From Pseudomonas orientalis (GTDB lineage Bacteria; Pseudomonadota; Gammaproteobacteria; Pseudomonadales; Pseudomonadaceae), in assembly GCF_002934065.1 (NCBI RefSeq), contig NZ_CP018049.1, positions 2,540,501 through 2,604,500 of the forward strand: DNA of 64,000 nt, in the 5' to 3' direction. Shown in pieces: positions 38,574 through 48,061 of the stretch. Both the position numbers and the translations under genes were made by a program. Position 1 is the first letter of the stretch; each line of letters starts with the position of its first letter. The notes beneath the pieces are model-generated. The model was not told the DNA's origin. It searched no databases and was given only the letters and a program-made list of their open reading frames with translations.

Positions 38574-39413
38574 CTACCTGTCTGGAAGATTTGAGCAGCG
38601 CTTGCGGTACGCGGCGGGCGTGAGGCCGTAGGCGCGCACAAACCAGCGGCCCAGATGGCTCTGGTCGGCAAAGCCCAGAGCAATCGCCACATCCGCCGGT
38701 TGCTCGCCCTTGGCCAGCAAATGCCGGGCGCGCGCCAGGCGCAGCTGCACCAGGTAGGCGTGAGGCGGCAGGCCGAACGCGCTCTTGAAGGCGCGACTGA
38801 GGCGGAAGCGGTCGACACCGCAGGCCAGGGCCAGTTCGTCCATGCCAACGTCGGCGTGCAAATGGGCATGCAGGTATTCCCGGGCCTTGTACGCCACTTG
38901 CGGCAAGCGCGGGTCTTCGTGGTAGCGGGTGCGCCAGTAGAGTTGGCCGGTGAGGCGCTCCAGCAAGTGGTCCATGGCACGTTGCCGCATGATGCGCAGC
39001 TCTGCGCTGTGCAAGGTTTGAAAGGCTTGGCTGGTGGCCAGGGCCAGGCGCGGATCGCTGGTCAAGGTGCTGGCGAAACTCAACTGGCTGTCCAGCGGCG
39101 CCTCTTCGAACACCGCGCTCACTTCACGCGCCAACCAGTGCGGGTCGAGGTAGAGCATGTGATAGGTGAAGCCGTCCGGGGTGGGCGCGTCGCCGTCATG
39201 CAACTCGCCGGGTTCCACCAGGAATACCTGGCCGGGCACGCTGTTGTGGCGCATGCGCCGGCAGTTGAATTGCTGCACGCCCTGCTCGGTGACGCCGATC
39301 AGGTAGCTGTCGTGCCAGTGCGGGTCGTAGGCGTGGCCCTCGAAATGCGCACGCAGGGTCTCGATGCCGGTGTCGGCGTCCTGGGACAGGTCGATCCAGT
39401 TGTGCGCGGCCAT
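38574..39413 (-). CDS. AraC-family transcriptional regulator
   Basis: About 279 residues. The N-terminal cupin-like sensor domain (AHFEGHAYDPHWHDSYLIGVTEQG, PGQVFLVEPGELHDGDA) is followed by the double helix-turn-helix (MDELALACGVDRFRLSRAFKSAFGLPPHAYL and PADVAIALGFADQSHLGRWFVRAYGLTPAAYRK). The start at 39413 (MAAHNWIDLSQD) is preferred by homologue style. An upstream ATG at 39443 is possible. Neither has a strong ribosome-binding site. It most likely controls the downstream lysE-type exporter. Confidence 0.9.
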   Translation of the reverse strand: MAAHNWIDLSQDADTGIETLRAHFEGHAYDPHWHDSYLIGVTEQGVQQFNCRRMRHNSVPGQVFLVEPGELHDGDAPTPDGFTYHMLYLDPHWLAREVSAVFEEAPLDSQLSFASTLTSDPRLALATSQAFQTLHSAELRIMRQRAMDHLLERLTGQLYWRTRYHEDPRLPQVAYKAREYLHAHLHADVGMDELALACGVDRFRLSRAFKSAFGLPPHAYLVQLRLARARHLLAKGEQPADVAIALGFADQSHLGRWFVRAYGLTPAAYRKRCSNLPDR

Positions 39414-39485
39414 AAAACACCGGGAATGAATGAGTGCTGCCATTAGCGCCCGAAGGCGGCCTGACGTCTAGAAGGTTTGTGCAGC

Positions 39486-40127
39486 TCAGCCAAACAGGCC
39501 CGCGGCGATATTGATCGAGAACCCCAGAATCGCGGTATTGAACAGAAAGCCGATCAACGACTGCCCCAGCACGACCTTGCGCAGGCCACGGGTGGCGACG
39601 CCCACATCCGAGGTCTGCACTGCCACGCCGATGGTGAAGGAGAAGTACAGGAAATCCCAGTAATTGGGCGTGAGCAAGCCTTCGGCAAAGCGCAGGGCCG
39701 GTTCCTTGCCGTTCCAAGTGTAATAGAGCCTGGCGTAGTGCACGCTGAAGATCACCCCGATCAGCAGCCACGAACCGATCACGGTCAACCCGGTGAAGCC
39801 GTAATGCAACAGACGCTCGGTGGTTGCCAGGTCCTTGCTGCCGGCCAGTTCGAAGGTGATGGTTGCCAGGCTGGCGATGGCGGCGATGCACACCATGAAC
39901 AGCACCAGGCCGGCATTTTCGTCTTCGATTTCGGCGATGCGCTTGACGTCCTCGGCCTTGGCGCGAACGGTCAGCCACAGCATCAGCACCAGGTAGGTCC
40001 AGACGCCGGCGTTCCAGCCGATCAGGATTTTGCTGGCCAACGTCTCGGCCGGCACCAGGATGCCCACGGCAAGGCCCAGCACGGCGGCGGATGAGAGGCG
40101 AGGGTGGGTGCGGGCGAGGAAGGGCAT
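39486..40127 (-). CDS. DUF1345 membrane protein
   Basis: A 213-residue inner-membrane protein with about five hydrophobic segments (for example [23 protein letters not shown] and [21 protein letters not shown]). The DUF1345 hallmark FVHYAR-type segment appears as [10 protein letters not shown], and the region around [23 protein letters not shown] is typical. The function is not known. It is monocistronic, with REP elements upstream. Confidence 0.9.
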   Translation of the reverse strand: MPFLARTHPRLSSAAVLGLAVGILVPAETLASKILIGWNAGVWTYLVLMLWLTVRAKAEDVKRIAEIEDENAGLVLFMVCIAAIASLATITFELAGSKDLATTERLLHYGFTGLTVIGSWLLIGVIFSVHYARLYYTWNGKEPALRFAEGLLTPNYWDFLYFSFTIGVAVQTSDVGVATRGLRKVVLGQSLIGFLFNTAILGFSINIAAGLFG

Positions 40128-40170
40128 GATTGCTCACAGCTGGCGATGGTTGAGCAGACTGTAACTGATC

Positions 40171-40344
40171 CTGTTGGAGGGGGCTTGCCCTGATGCCTGT
40201 AGGAGCGAGCTTGCTCGCGAAAAACGTCAACGATAACGCGTGCTTCCTGAATGAACGCGGCGCGTGTGAGTTTTTCGCGAGCAAGAGCTAGGCGCCCGCC
40301 TAGCTCCTACAAATAGCCTTGACTGACTGGCCCCCTCCCACATG
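40171..40344. repeat. Nested REPINs
   Basis: An outer, decayed type-1 REP pair (TTGGAGGGGGCTTGCCCTGA near 40174 and CCCCCTCCCACAT near 40331) encloses a type-2 REPIN at 40197-40311. In the right arm of the inner REPIN, the normal GCAAGCTCGCTCC has become GCAAGAGCTAGGCGCCCGCC followed by TAGCTCC. Confidence 0.7.
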
Positions 40345-40365
40345 TTTTTACCGCGCTTGGCTGGA

Positions 40366-43300
40366 CTAAGCGTCTTTGTCGCGCTTGCGCACCAACTTCA
40401 TCACCACCACAAAAAACACCGGCACAAACACCACCGCCAGCGTTGCCGTGATCATCCCGCCAATCACCCCGGTACCGATGGCCTGCTGGCTCGCCGAGCT
40501 GGCACCGGTGGCAATCGCCAGCGGCACCACGCCGAGGATGAACGCCAGCGACGTCATGATGATCGGGCGCAGGCGCAGGCGCGCGGCCTTCAAGGTGGCG
40601 TCGATCAAGTCCTCACCCTGTTCATACAGGTCTTTGGCGAACTCGATGATCAGGATCGCGTTCTTCGCCGACAGACCGATGATGGTGATCAAGCCGACCT
40701 TGAAGAACACATCGTTGGGCATGCCGCGCAAGCTCACCGCCAGCACCGCCCCGAGCACGCCCAGCGGCACCACCAGCAATACCGAGGTCGGGATCGACCA
40801 GCTCTCGTACAAGGCCGCCAGGCACAGGAACACGATCAGCAGCGACAGGCCCAGCAGAATCGGAGCCTGGGAGCCGGACAGGCGCTCCTGCAAGGATAAT
40901 CCGGTCCATTCCTGGCCTAAACCTGCAGGCAGTTGACTGACCAGACGCTGGATTTCGTCCATCGCTTCGCCGGTGCTGTGCCCTGGCGCCGCTTCGCCGC
41001 TGATGGCGATGGCGGGATAGCCGTTGTAGCGCGTCAGTTGCGTAGGGCCCTGGGTCCATCTGGCTTCGACAAACGCCGACAGCGGTACCATTTTCCCGGC
41101 GTTGTTGCGCACGTTGATCTTCATCAAGTCCGCCACCTGGCTGCGCTGGTCGCCTTCGGCCTGCACCACCACGCGCTGCATGCGACCCTGGTTGGGGAAG
41201 TCGTTGATGTAGGCCGAACCGATGGCCGACGACAATACATTGCCGACATCGGCAAACGCCACGCCCAGCGCATTGGCCTGCTTGCGGTCCACTTCCAGCT
41301 GTACCTGCGGGGCTTCGGCCAGAGCGCTTTCGCGCACGTTGGCCAGGATCGGGCTTTTCGCGGCCGCTTCCAGCAACTCGGTTCGCGCGGCCATCAACCC
41401 CGCGTGGCCGACGCCGCCACGGTCCTGCAAGCGGAACTCGAAACCGCTGGAGGTGCCGAGGCCGTCTACCGGAGGGGGCAGCACCGCATAGGCAATCGCA
41501 TCCTTGAGCTCGCTGAAGGCCATGTTGGCGCGGTCGGCAATCGAGGAGGCCGAATCATCGCTGCCGCGCTCGGACCAGTCCTTGAGCGTGGTAAACGCCA
41601 GCGCCGCGTTCTGCCCGGAGCCGGAGAAGCTGAAGCCCATGATCATGGTGGTATCGCCCACCCCCGGTTCCGTGGCGTTGTGCGCCTCGATCCGCTCGGC
41701 CACCTGCACCGTGCGGTTCTTGCTCGCGCCCGGCGGCAGTTGAATATCGGTGATGGTGTAGCCCTGGTCTTCCACCGGCAGGAACGAGGAGGGCAGACGA
41801 CTGAACAACAGCCCCAGGCCCACCAGCAGCACCAGATAGATCAGCAGGTAGCGGCCGCTGCGCTTGAGGGCATAGGCCACCCAGCCTTCGTAGCGGTCGG
41901 TGAGCTGTTCGAAGCGACGATTGAACCAGCCGAAGAAGCCGCCCTTGGCATGGTGCTCGCCCTGGGCAATCGGCTTGAGCAAGGTGGCGCACAGCGCCGG
42001 GGTCAAGGTCAGGGCCAGAAACGCCGAGAACAGGATCGAGGTGGCCATCGACAGTGAGAACTGCTGGTAGATCACCCCCACCGAGCCTGGCATGAACGCC
42101 ATCGGCAGGAAGACCGCCACCAGTACCAGGGTGATACCGACGATGGCGCCGGTGATCTGGCCCATCGCCTTTTTCGTAGCGTCCTTGGGCGACAGGCCCT
42201 CAGTCGCCATGATCCGCTCGACGTTCTCCACCACCACAATCGCATCGTCCACCAGGATACCGATCGCCAGCACCATGCCGAACATGGTCAGCACGTTGAT
42301 CGAAAACCCCAGCAACAGCATGGTGGCAAAGGTGCCCATCAGTGCAATCGGCACCACCAGCGTAGGGATCAGGGTGTAGCGCACGTTCTGCAGGAACAGG
42401 AACATCACCGCGAACACCAGCGCCATCGCCTCGAGCAAGGTGTAGACCACCTTGGTAATCGAGACTTTGACGAACGGCGAGGTGTCATAGGGGATCTTGT
42501 ATTCAACATTGGCCGGGAAATAGCGCGACAGCTCGTCCATCTTCGCCCGCACCAGGGTCGCGGTGTTCAGCGCGTTGGCGCCGGGCGACAGCTGCACGCT
42601 GACGGCGGTGGACGGCTTGCCGTTCAGGCGCGTGGAGAATTGGTATTCCTGGCTGCCGACTTCCACCCGCGCCACATCGCCGATGCGCACGGTGGAGCCG
42701 TCAGGGTTGGCCTTGAGCACGATGTCGGCGAACTCTGCCGGCGTCGACAATTGGCCCTTGACCAGAATCGCCGCGGTGATTTCCTGGGTGTTGGTGCCCG
42801 GCAGATCACCGATGCTGCCCGCCGAGACCTGGGCGTTCTGCGCGCTGATCGCCGCGTTGACGTCCGCCGGCGTGAGGTTGAAGCCGATCAGCTTCTGCGG
42901 GTCGATCCAGATGCGCATGGCGCGCTCGGCGCCATACAGCTGGGCCTTGCCCACCCCGTCCAGGCGCTTTAGTTCGTTCATCACGTTGCGCGCCAGGTAA
43001 TCGCTGAGCGCCACGTCATCGAGCTTGCCGTCGTTGGACGTCAGTGTCACCAGCAGCAGGAAGCCGGCGGACACCTTCTCCACCTGCAAGCCTTGTTGCG
43101 TCACCGCCTGGGGCAGGCGCGGCTCCACCGCCTTGAGACGGTTCTGCACATCCACCTGGGCCATTTCCGGGTTGGTGCCCGGTTGGAACGTGGCGGTAAT
43201 GGTCGCCGAACCCAGGCTGCTCTGGGACTCGAAATACAGCAGGTGATCGGCGCCGTTGAGCTCCTGCTCGATCAGGCTGACCACGCTTTCATCCAGGGTC

Positions 43301-43464
43301 TGGGCCGAAGCGCCAGGGTACACCGCGTAGATTTCCACCTTGGGCGGCGCGACGTTGGGGTATTGGGCCACCGGCAATTGCGGGATCGCCAGGAAGCCGG
43401 CCAGCAAAATGAACAAGGCCACCACCCAGGCAAAAATCGGGCGGTCGATAAAGAACTGCGGCAT
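40366..43464 (-). CDS. RND-family multidrug efflux permease (HAE1 type)
   Basis: A 1032-residue inner-membrane proton-drug antiporter. It has 12 membrane helices in the AcrB pattern, with two large periplasmic loops. Helix 4 carries the proton-relay Asp pair in GILVDDAIVVVENVER, and helix 10 the Lys in IGLSAKNAILIIEFAKDL. The N-terminus FFIDRPIFAWVVALFIL is the family hallmark. The gene starts 6 bp after the fusion protein gene. No outer-membrane channel gene follows, so TolC/OprM-type partners must come from elsewhere. The substrate is unknown. Confidence 0.96.
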   Translation of the reverse strand: MPQFFIDRPIFAWVVALFILLAGFLAIPQLPVAQYPNVAPPKVEIYAVYPGASAQTLDESVVSLIEQELNGADHLLYFESQSSLGSATITATFQPGTNPEMAQVDVQNRLKAVEPRLPQAVTQQGLQVEKVSAGFLLLVTLTSNDGKLDDVALSDYLARNVMNELKRLDGVGKAQLYGAERAMRIWIDPQKLIGFNLTPADVNAAISAQNAQVSAGSIGDLPGTNTQEITAAILVKGQLSTPAEFADIVLKANPDGSTVRIGDVARVEVGSQEYQFSTRLNGKPSTAVSVQLSPGANALNTATLVRAKMDELSRYFPANVEYKIPYDTSPFVKVSITKVVYTLLEAMALVFAVMFLFLQNVRYTLIPTLVVPIALMGTFATMLLLGFSINVLTMFGMVLAIGILVDDAIVVVENVERIMATEGLSPKDATKKAMGQITGAIVGITLVLVAVFLPMAFMPGSVGVIYQQFSLSMATSILFSAFLALTLTPALCATLLKPIAQGEHHAKGGFFGWFNRRFEQLTDRYEGWVAYALKRSGRYLLIYLVLLVGLGLLFSRLPSSFLPVEDQGYTITDIQLPPGASKNRTVQVAERIEAHNATEPGVGDTTMIMGFSFSGSGQNAALAFTTLKDWSERGSDDSASSIADRANMAFSELKDAIAYAVLPPPVDGLGTSSGFEFRLQDRGGVGHAGLMAARTELLEAAAKSPILANVRESALAEAPQVQLEVDRKQANALGVAFADVGNVLSSAIGSAYINDFPNQGRMQRVVVQAEGDQRSQVADLMKINVRNNAGKMVPLSAFVEARWTQGPTQLTRYNGYPAIAISGEAAPGHSTGEAMDEIQRLVSQLPAGLGQEWTGLSLQERLSGSQAPILLGLSLLIVFLCLAALYESWSIPTSVLLVVPLGVLGAVLAVSLRGMPNDVFFKVGLITIIGLSAKNAILIIEFAKDLYEQGEDLIDATLKAARLRLRPIIMTSLAFILGVVPLAIATGASSASQQAIGTGVIGGMITATLAVVFVPVFFVVVMKLVRKRDKDA

Positions 43465-43470
43465 GGCGGG

Positions 43471-44613
43471 TTATTCCTTCACGAGCGGGCTGTCGTCCAC
43501 TTCAACTTTTTCACCGGGGCGTGCATGTTGCAGGCCTTCGACGACAATGCGGTCACCGGGCTTGAGGCCGCTGCTGACGATCCAGCGATCCTCGATCACC
43601 GCGCCCAACTCCACCGGCTGCTGGCGCACGGTTTGCTCGCCGTCCAGCAACAGCACCATGGGGATGCCGGCGCTGTCGCGGGTGATGGCGCGTTGCGGCA
43701 CGCTCAGGCCTTGCTTGTCGACCGCCTGTTCCAGACGCACCCGCACAAAGCTGCCGGGCAGCAGGTCGAGGTCCGGGTTGGGGAACTCGCTGCGCAGGAT
43801 GATCTGCCCGGTGCCCGGGTCGACGCTGATTTCGGCGAACAGCAGCTTGCCCGGCAACGGGTACAGGCTGCCGTCGTCCTGGATCAGGGTGGCCTTGGCC
43901 TGGTCCTGGCCGACCTGCTTCAAGCTGCCGGCACGAAAGGCCCGGCGCAGGTCATTGAGCTCGCGGGTCGACTGGGTCAGGTCGGCGTGGATCGGGTCCA
44001 ACTGCTGGATGACCGCCAGCGGCGTGGCTTCGTTCTGGCCGACCAGCGCGCCTTCGGTCACCAGGGCACGGCCGATGCGCCCGGAAATCGGCGCGGTCAC
44101 GGTGGCGTAGCCCAGGTTCAATTTGGCGCGCTCCACGGCGGCCTTGTTGGCGGCGACTTCGGCGTTGGTCTGGCGCAGGGCGGCGCGGGCGTTGTCGTAT
44201 TCCTGGCCGCTGATGGCATTGCCTTCGACCAACTGGCTGTAGCGCTGCTCCTGCAGGCGCGCCTGGAAGGCGTTGGCCTCGGCTTTGCTCAGGTTGGCCT
44301 GGGCGCTGTCGAGGTCGGCCTTGAACGGCGCCGGGTCGATGCGAAACAGCACCTCGCCCTGTTTCACGTCATGGCCTTCATTGAACACGCGTTGCATCAC
44401 CACCCCGGCAACCCGGGCGCGCACTTCGGCAATGCGCGGCGCGGCAATGCGCCCGCTCAATTCGCTGGTGATGGACAGCGGCTTGGCTTGCAGCGTCTCG
44501 ATTCGCACTTTGGCCAGGGGCATTTCCGGCGCCTCGGCTGTGGACTTGTCACACGCGCTCAGCGCCAATGTGAGGGCCAACAGGCAAAACGGCGCAAACA
44601 GATTCTTCGACAT
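43471..44613 (-). CDS. RND efflux periplasmic adaptor (membrane fusion lipoprotein)
   Basis: A 380-residue lipoprotein with lipobox LSAC (Cys21). The domain order is lipoyl half, alpha-helical hairpin (SAQANLSKAEANAFQARLQEQ), lipoyl half (LNLGYATVTAPISGRIGRALV), then beta-barrel and membrane-proximal domain. The start is at 44613 (MSKNLFAPFCLL). A longer frame upstream crosses a REPIN and is not real. It is co-transcribed with the RND permease and divergent from the response regulator gene. Confidence 0.95.
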   Translation of the reverse strand: MSKNLFAPFCLLALTLALSACDKSTAEAPEMPLAKVRIETLQAKPLSITSELSGRIAAPRIAEVRARVAGVVMQRVFNEGHDVKQGEVLFRIDPAPFKADLDSAQANLSKAEANAFQARLQEQRYSQLVEGNAISGQEYDNARAALRQTNAEVAANKAAVERAKLNLGYATVTAPISGRIGRALVTEGALVGQNEATPLAVIQQLDPIHADLTQSTRELNDLRRAFRAGSLKQVGQDQAKATLIQDDGSLYPLPGKLLFAEISVDPGTGQIILRSEFPNPDLDLLPGSFVRVRLEQAVDKQGLSVPQRAITRDSAGIPMVLLLDGEQTVRQQPVELGAVIEDRWIVSSGLKPGDRIVVEGLQHARPGEKVEVDDSPLVKE

Positions 44614-44765
44614 GCTCTTATCCCAATATTGACTGGCGCATCCTAAAGTCACCTGCGCCGTGGTGCTGTGAAGCTGTGTAGGTCGTGTGTGAAGAAATGT
44701 AAGGGTCGGGGCGCGGGGCGCTGAGGGCGTATATCCTTGCACAACCTTGCTTACAATGAAGATCA

Positions 44766-44858
44766 AATGTGGGAGGGGGCTTGCCCTCGATGACAGGGTG
44801 CCAGTCGACTTTTGACCAGCTGACACACCGCTATCGGGGGCAAGCCCCCTCCCACATT
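44766..44858. repeat. Type-1 REPIN between the RND and two-component genes
   Basis: AATGTGGGAGGGGGCTTGCC at the left and CGGGGGCAAGCCCCCTCCC at the right are inverted around about 50 bp. It ends about 45 bp before the response-regulator ATG, leaving little room for a promoter between them. Confidence 0.88.
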
Positions 44859-44902
44859 GGATGTGTGTACGACACCTCACTGTATTTTCTGGAAACACCT
44901 TC

Positions 44903-45604
44903 ATGCCCAACATCCTCCTGGTGGAAGACGACGCCGCACTCTCCGAGCTGATTGCCAGCTATCTGGAGCGCAATGGCTACCACGTCAGCGTGCTCAGCCG
45001 TGGTGACCTGGTCCGTGAACGGGCGCGGCTGAACCCGCCGGACCTGGTGATCCTCGACCTGATGCTGCCCGGCCTCGACGGCCTGCAGGTCTGCCGTCTG
45101 CTGCGCGCGGACTCCGCGGGCCTGCCGATCCTGATGCTCACGGCCCGTGACGACAGCCACGATCAGGTGCTGGGCCTGGAAATGGGCGCCGACGATTATG
45201 TGACCAAACCCTGTGAACCCCGCGTGCTGCTCGCCCGTGTGCGCACCTTGCTGCGCCGCAGCAGTTTGTCGGAACCGCAGGTGGCCAGCGACCGCATCAT
45301 CATGGGCAATCTGTGCATCGACCTGTCCGAGCGCAGCGTCACCTGGCGCGAGCAGGCGGTGGAGTTGTCCAGCGGCGAGTACAACCTGCTGGTGGTGCTG
45401 GCGCGGCATGCCGGGGAAGTGCTCAGCCGCGACCAGATCCTGCAGCGTCTGCGCGGTATCGAGTTCAACGGCACCGACCGCTCGGTGGACGTGGCCATCT
45501 CCAAGCTGCGCCGCAAGTTCGACGACCACGCCGGTGAAGCGCGCAAGATCAAGACGGTGTGGGGCAAGGGCTACCTGTTCAGCCGTTCCGAGTGGGAATG
45601 CTGA
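44903..45604 (+). CDS. OmpR/RstA-type response regulator
   Basis: A 233-residue regulator. The receiver domain has the acidic pocket VEDD (7-10), phospho-acceptor Asp52 in VILDLMLPG and Lys in TKPCEPRVLL. The C-terminal winged helix covers about 135-230 (RDQILQRLRGIEFNGTDRSVDVAISKLRRKF). The start at 44903 (MPNILLVEDD) is preferred over a frame 14 codons longer that enters the REPIN. It overlaps nothing but is only 3 bp from the kinase gene. It is divergent from the efflux genes, so it may control them. Confidence 0.94.
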   Translation: MPNILLVEDDAALSELIASYLERNGYHVSVLSRGDLVRERARLNPPDLVILDLMLPGLDGLQVCRLLRADSAGLPILMLTARDDSHDQVLGLEMGADDYVTKPCEPRVLLARVRTLLRRSSLSEPQVASDRIIMGNLCIDLSERSVTWREQAVELSSGEYNLLVVLARHAGEVLSRDQILQRLRGIEFNGTDRSVDVAISKLRRKFDDHAGEARKIKTVWGKGYLFSRSEWEC

Positions 45605-45607
45605 GCC

Positions 45608-46909
45608 ATGTTTCGTGTCCTGTTGCGCCTCTACCTGATCACCATCGTCACCTACAGTGCGGCGATTTTCCTGATCCCCAAGCTGGTGATCCAGCTGTTC
45701 GAACACCGCTACATGGACTACAACGTCGAACAGTCCCGTGGCCTGCAAACGCTTATCGTCAAGCAATACCTGCGCGCGCCGGTGGAACGCTGGTCGCAGG
45801 TCACCGAGCAACTGAGCCGCGACTTCGCGCCGTTGAAGGTGCAATTGCTGCTGCGCCAGGACGCGCGCTACACGCCGGCCGAGGAGCGCTTGCTCGAGCA
45901 GGGCAAACCGGTGATCCGCCTGGGTGAGTGGGGCTGGATGGAGGAAGTCAGCTCGCCGATCAACGAGCAGTTCGCGGTCAAACTGATCATCCCGCCGGAC
46001 CCGCTTGACATGAACCTGCTGTACTGGTCGATGAACGTGCTGGTCGGCGCCGCGCTGCTGGCCTGTCTGCTGGTGTGGTTGCGGCCCCATTGGCGCGACC
46101 TGGAGCGTCTGAAAAGCACCGCCGCGCAGTTGGGCAAGGGCAACCTGGGCGAACGCACGCAGATTCCGCCCAGTTCCAGCATCGGCAGCCTGGCGGCGGT
46201 GTTCGACGCCATGGCCAATGACATTGAGCATCTGTTGAACCAGCAGCGCGACCTGCTTAACGCGGTGTCCCACGAGCTGCGCACACCGCTGACTCGCCTG
46301 GATTTCGGCCTGGCCCTGGCGCTATCGGAAGATTTGCCTGCGGCCAGCCGGGAACGCTTGCAGGGCCTGGTGGCGCATATTCGCGAGCTGGATGAGCTGG
46401 TGCTGGAATTGCTGTCCTACAGCCGCCTGCAAAACCCGGCGCAGTTGCCCGAGCGCGTGGAGGTGGTGCTGGATGAATTTATCGACAGCGTATTGGGCAG
46501 TGTCGACGATGAACTGGAAAACCCCGACATCGTCATCGATGTGGCGCTCGACTGCGCCGTGGAACGCTTCAGCCTCGACCCGCGCCTGACCGCCCGCGCC
46601 CTGCAGAACCTGTTGCGTAACGCCACGCGGTATTGCGACAAGCGCATCCAGGTCGGCGTCAAGGTGTGCCCCAAGGGCTGTGAAATTCGCGTGGATGATG
46701 ACGGTATCGGCATCCCGCCGGACCAGCGCGAACGCATCTTCGAGCCGTTCTATCGCCTGGACCGTAGCCGCGACCGCGCCACCGGTGGTTTCGGCCTGGG
46801 CCTGGCCATCAGCCGACGCGCCCTGGAAGCCCAGGGCGGCACCTTGACCGCCGAGGCTTCACCGCTGGGTGGGGCGCGGTTTCGCGTGTGGTTGCCCACC
46901 GTCGATTGA
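45608..46909 (+). CDS. RstB-like sensor histidine kinase
   Basis: A 433-residue inner-membrane kinase. Membrane helix 1 is at about 8-28, the periplasmic sensor at about 30-135, and helix 2 at about 140-158 (MNVLVGAALLACLLVWL). HAMP follows at about 160-213, the dimerisation/phospho-acceptor segment has His222 in AVSHELRTPLTR, and the ATPase domain has N (NLLRNATRY), G1 (DDDGIGIPP) and G2 (GGFGLGLAI) boxes. It is coupled with the regulator gene and similar in layout to RstA/RstB. The signal is unknown. Confidence 0.94.
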   Translation: MFRVLLRLYLITIVTYSAAIFLIPKLVIQLFEHRYMDYNVEQSRGLQTLIVKQYLRAPVERWSQVTEQLSRDFAPLKVQLLLRQDARYTPAEERLLEQGKPVIRLGEWGWMEEVSSPINEQFAVKLIIPPDPLDMNLLYWSMNVLVGAALLACLLVWLRPHWRDLERLKSTAAQLGKGNLGERTQIPPSSSIGSLAAVFDAMANDIEHLLNQQRDLLNAVSHELRTPLTRLDFGLALALSEDLPAASRERLQGLVAHIRELDELVLELLSYSRLQNPAQLPERVEVVLDEFIDSVLGSVDDELENPDIVIDVALDCAVERFSLDPRLTARALQNLLRNATRYCDKRIQVGVKVCPKGCEIRVDDDGIGIPPDQRERIFEPFYRLDRSRDRATGGFGLGLAISRRALEAQGGTLTAEASPLGGARFRVWLPTVD

Positions 46910-47052
46910 TCAAGGCAGTTTGACGCGCGGCCATCGCTTGGGTCGTCCTTATCTGGCTTAAAAGGCATAAAGTCAGATCATATTGGTATAAGTCGTTATA
47001 AGAAAAATCGCTATCCTGCCGCCAGAAATTTATAAGGCCGCAGGTAGTTGTA

Positions 47053-47838
47053 ATGGATGTGGGTAATGTGGGTTTCGTGGTTGCCGGCCTGATTGTAGGT
47101 TTTATCGTGGGCATGACGGGCGTCGGTGGGGGCTCGTTGATGACGCCGATCCTGTTGTGGTTCGGCATCAATCCGGCCACTGCCGTGGGCACTGACCTAT
47201 TGTATGCCGCCATCACCAAGTCCGGTGGGGTGCTGGTGCACAGCAGGAACAGGAACATCGACTGGACCATTACCGGCTGGCTCACCCTGGGCAGCGTGCC
47301 GGCGGTGTTGCTGACCCTGTGGTTTCTCGCCAGCCTGCACACCGACCCCAGCGCGATGAATGCGGTGATCAAGCAGGCGCTGGGCGTGGTGCTGCTGTTG
47401 ACGGCACTGGCGATCCTGTTCAAGCAACGCTTGCTCGCGTTCGCCCAGCGCCATGCCGGTGACGACTACCACATGCGCCCGCGCAATCTGAATGCGCTGA
47501 CGGTGGTGACGGGCGCGGTGCTCGGCACGATGGTGGCGCTGACGTCCATCGGCGCCGGCGCGCTGGGGACCGTGGCGCTGTTTATTCTGTATCCGTTTCT
47601 CGCCACGCGCCGTCTGGTGGGCACCGAGATCGCCCATGCGGTGCCGCTGACGCTGGTGGCGGGGTTGGGTCATGCGAGCATGGGCAATATGGATTGGCAT
47701 CTGTTGGGGTTTCTGCTGATGGGTTCGCTGCCGGGGATTTATCTGGGCAGTCACATGACCGGCAGGATTCCGGATGCAGTGCTGCGTCCGTGCCTGGCGG
47801 TGATGTTGATGGCGGTGGGTTACAAACTGGCGTTCTAG
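47053..47838 (+). CDS. TauE/SafE-family sulfite/organosulfonate exporter
   Basis: A 261-residue inner-membrane protein with about eight hydrophobic segments. The N-terminal half has the family motif GFIVGMTGVGGGSLMTPILLWFGINPATAVGTDL, and the second half the inverted-repeat counterpart (ALTSIGAGALGTVALFILYPF, then RLVGTEIAHAVPLTLVAG). It exports sulfite or sulfonates, or imports sulfonate degradation products. It is monocistronic. The 143-bp upstream gap has repeated TATAAG-type motifs (GGTATAAGTCGTTATAAG), which would fit CysB-type control, but this is only a guess. Confidence 0.9.
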   Translation: MDVGNVGFVVAGLIVGFIVGMTGVGGGSLMTPILLWFGINPATAVGTDLLYAAITKSGGVLVHSRNRNIDWTITGWLTLGSVPAVLLTLWFLASLHTDPSAMNAVIKQALGVVLLLTALAILFKQRLLAFAQRHAGDDYHMRPRNLNALTVVTGAVLGTMVALTSIGAGALGTVALFILYPFLATRRLVGTEIAHAVPLTLVAGLGHASMGNMDWHLLGFLLMGSLPGIYLGSHMTGRIPDAVLRPCLAVMLMAVGYKLAF

Positions 47839-47911
47839 GATGGACGGCGGTCCCGATGTGGGGCTTTGTCGGCCTCTCATCCGACGGGTATCCATCTGAC
47901 ACACCTCGGTC

Positions 47912-48056
47912 CAAATGTGGGAGGGGGCTTGCCCCCGATGGCGGCCTCTGGGCCGACCAGGGTGTTGGGTCGGACCGAGTACATATCCGTTTCTGCGGTT
48001 ACGGCTGCTAATGAACGCGGTGCCTGTGAGTTTTTCGCGAGCAAGCTCGCTCCTAC
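47912..48056. repeat. Fragment of the long repeat fused to a type-2 REP (copy 4)
   Basis: The left part (REP, then GTACATATCCGTTTCTGCGG to about 48010) matches the first 100 bp of the long repeat. It then switches to GAACGCGGTGCCTGTGAG and a type-2 REP ending at about 48056. The same switch sequence lies at 40252-40280. Confidence 0.75.
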
Positions 48057-48061
48057 GGGCC

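Noticed and set aside
44766..44858. Inverted repeats as possible CRISPR units
   Set aside because: REPs occur as scattered inverted pairs, without regular direct repeats, spacers or cas genes.
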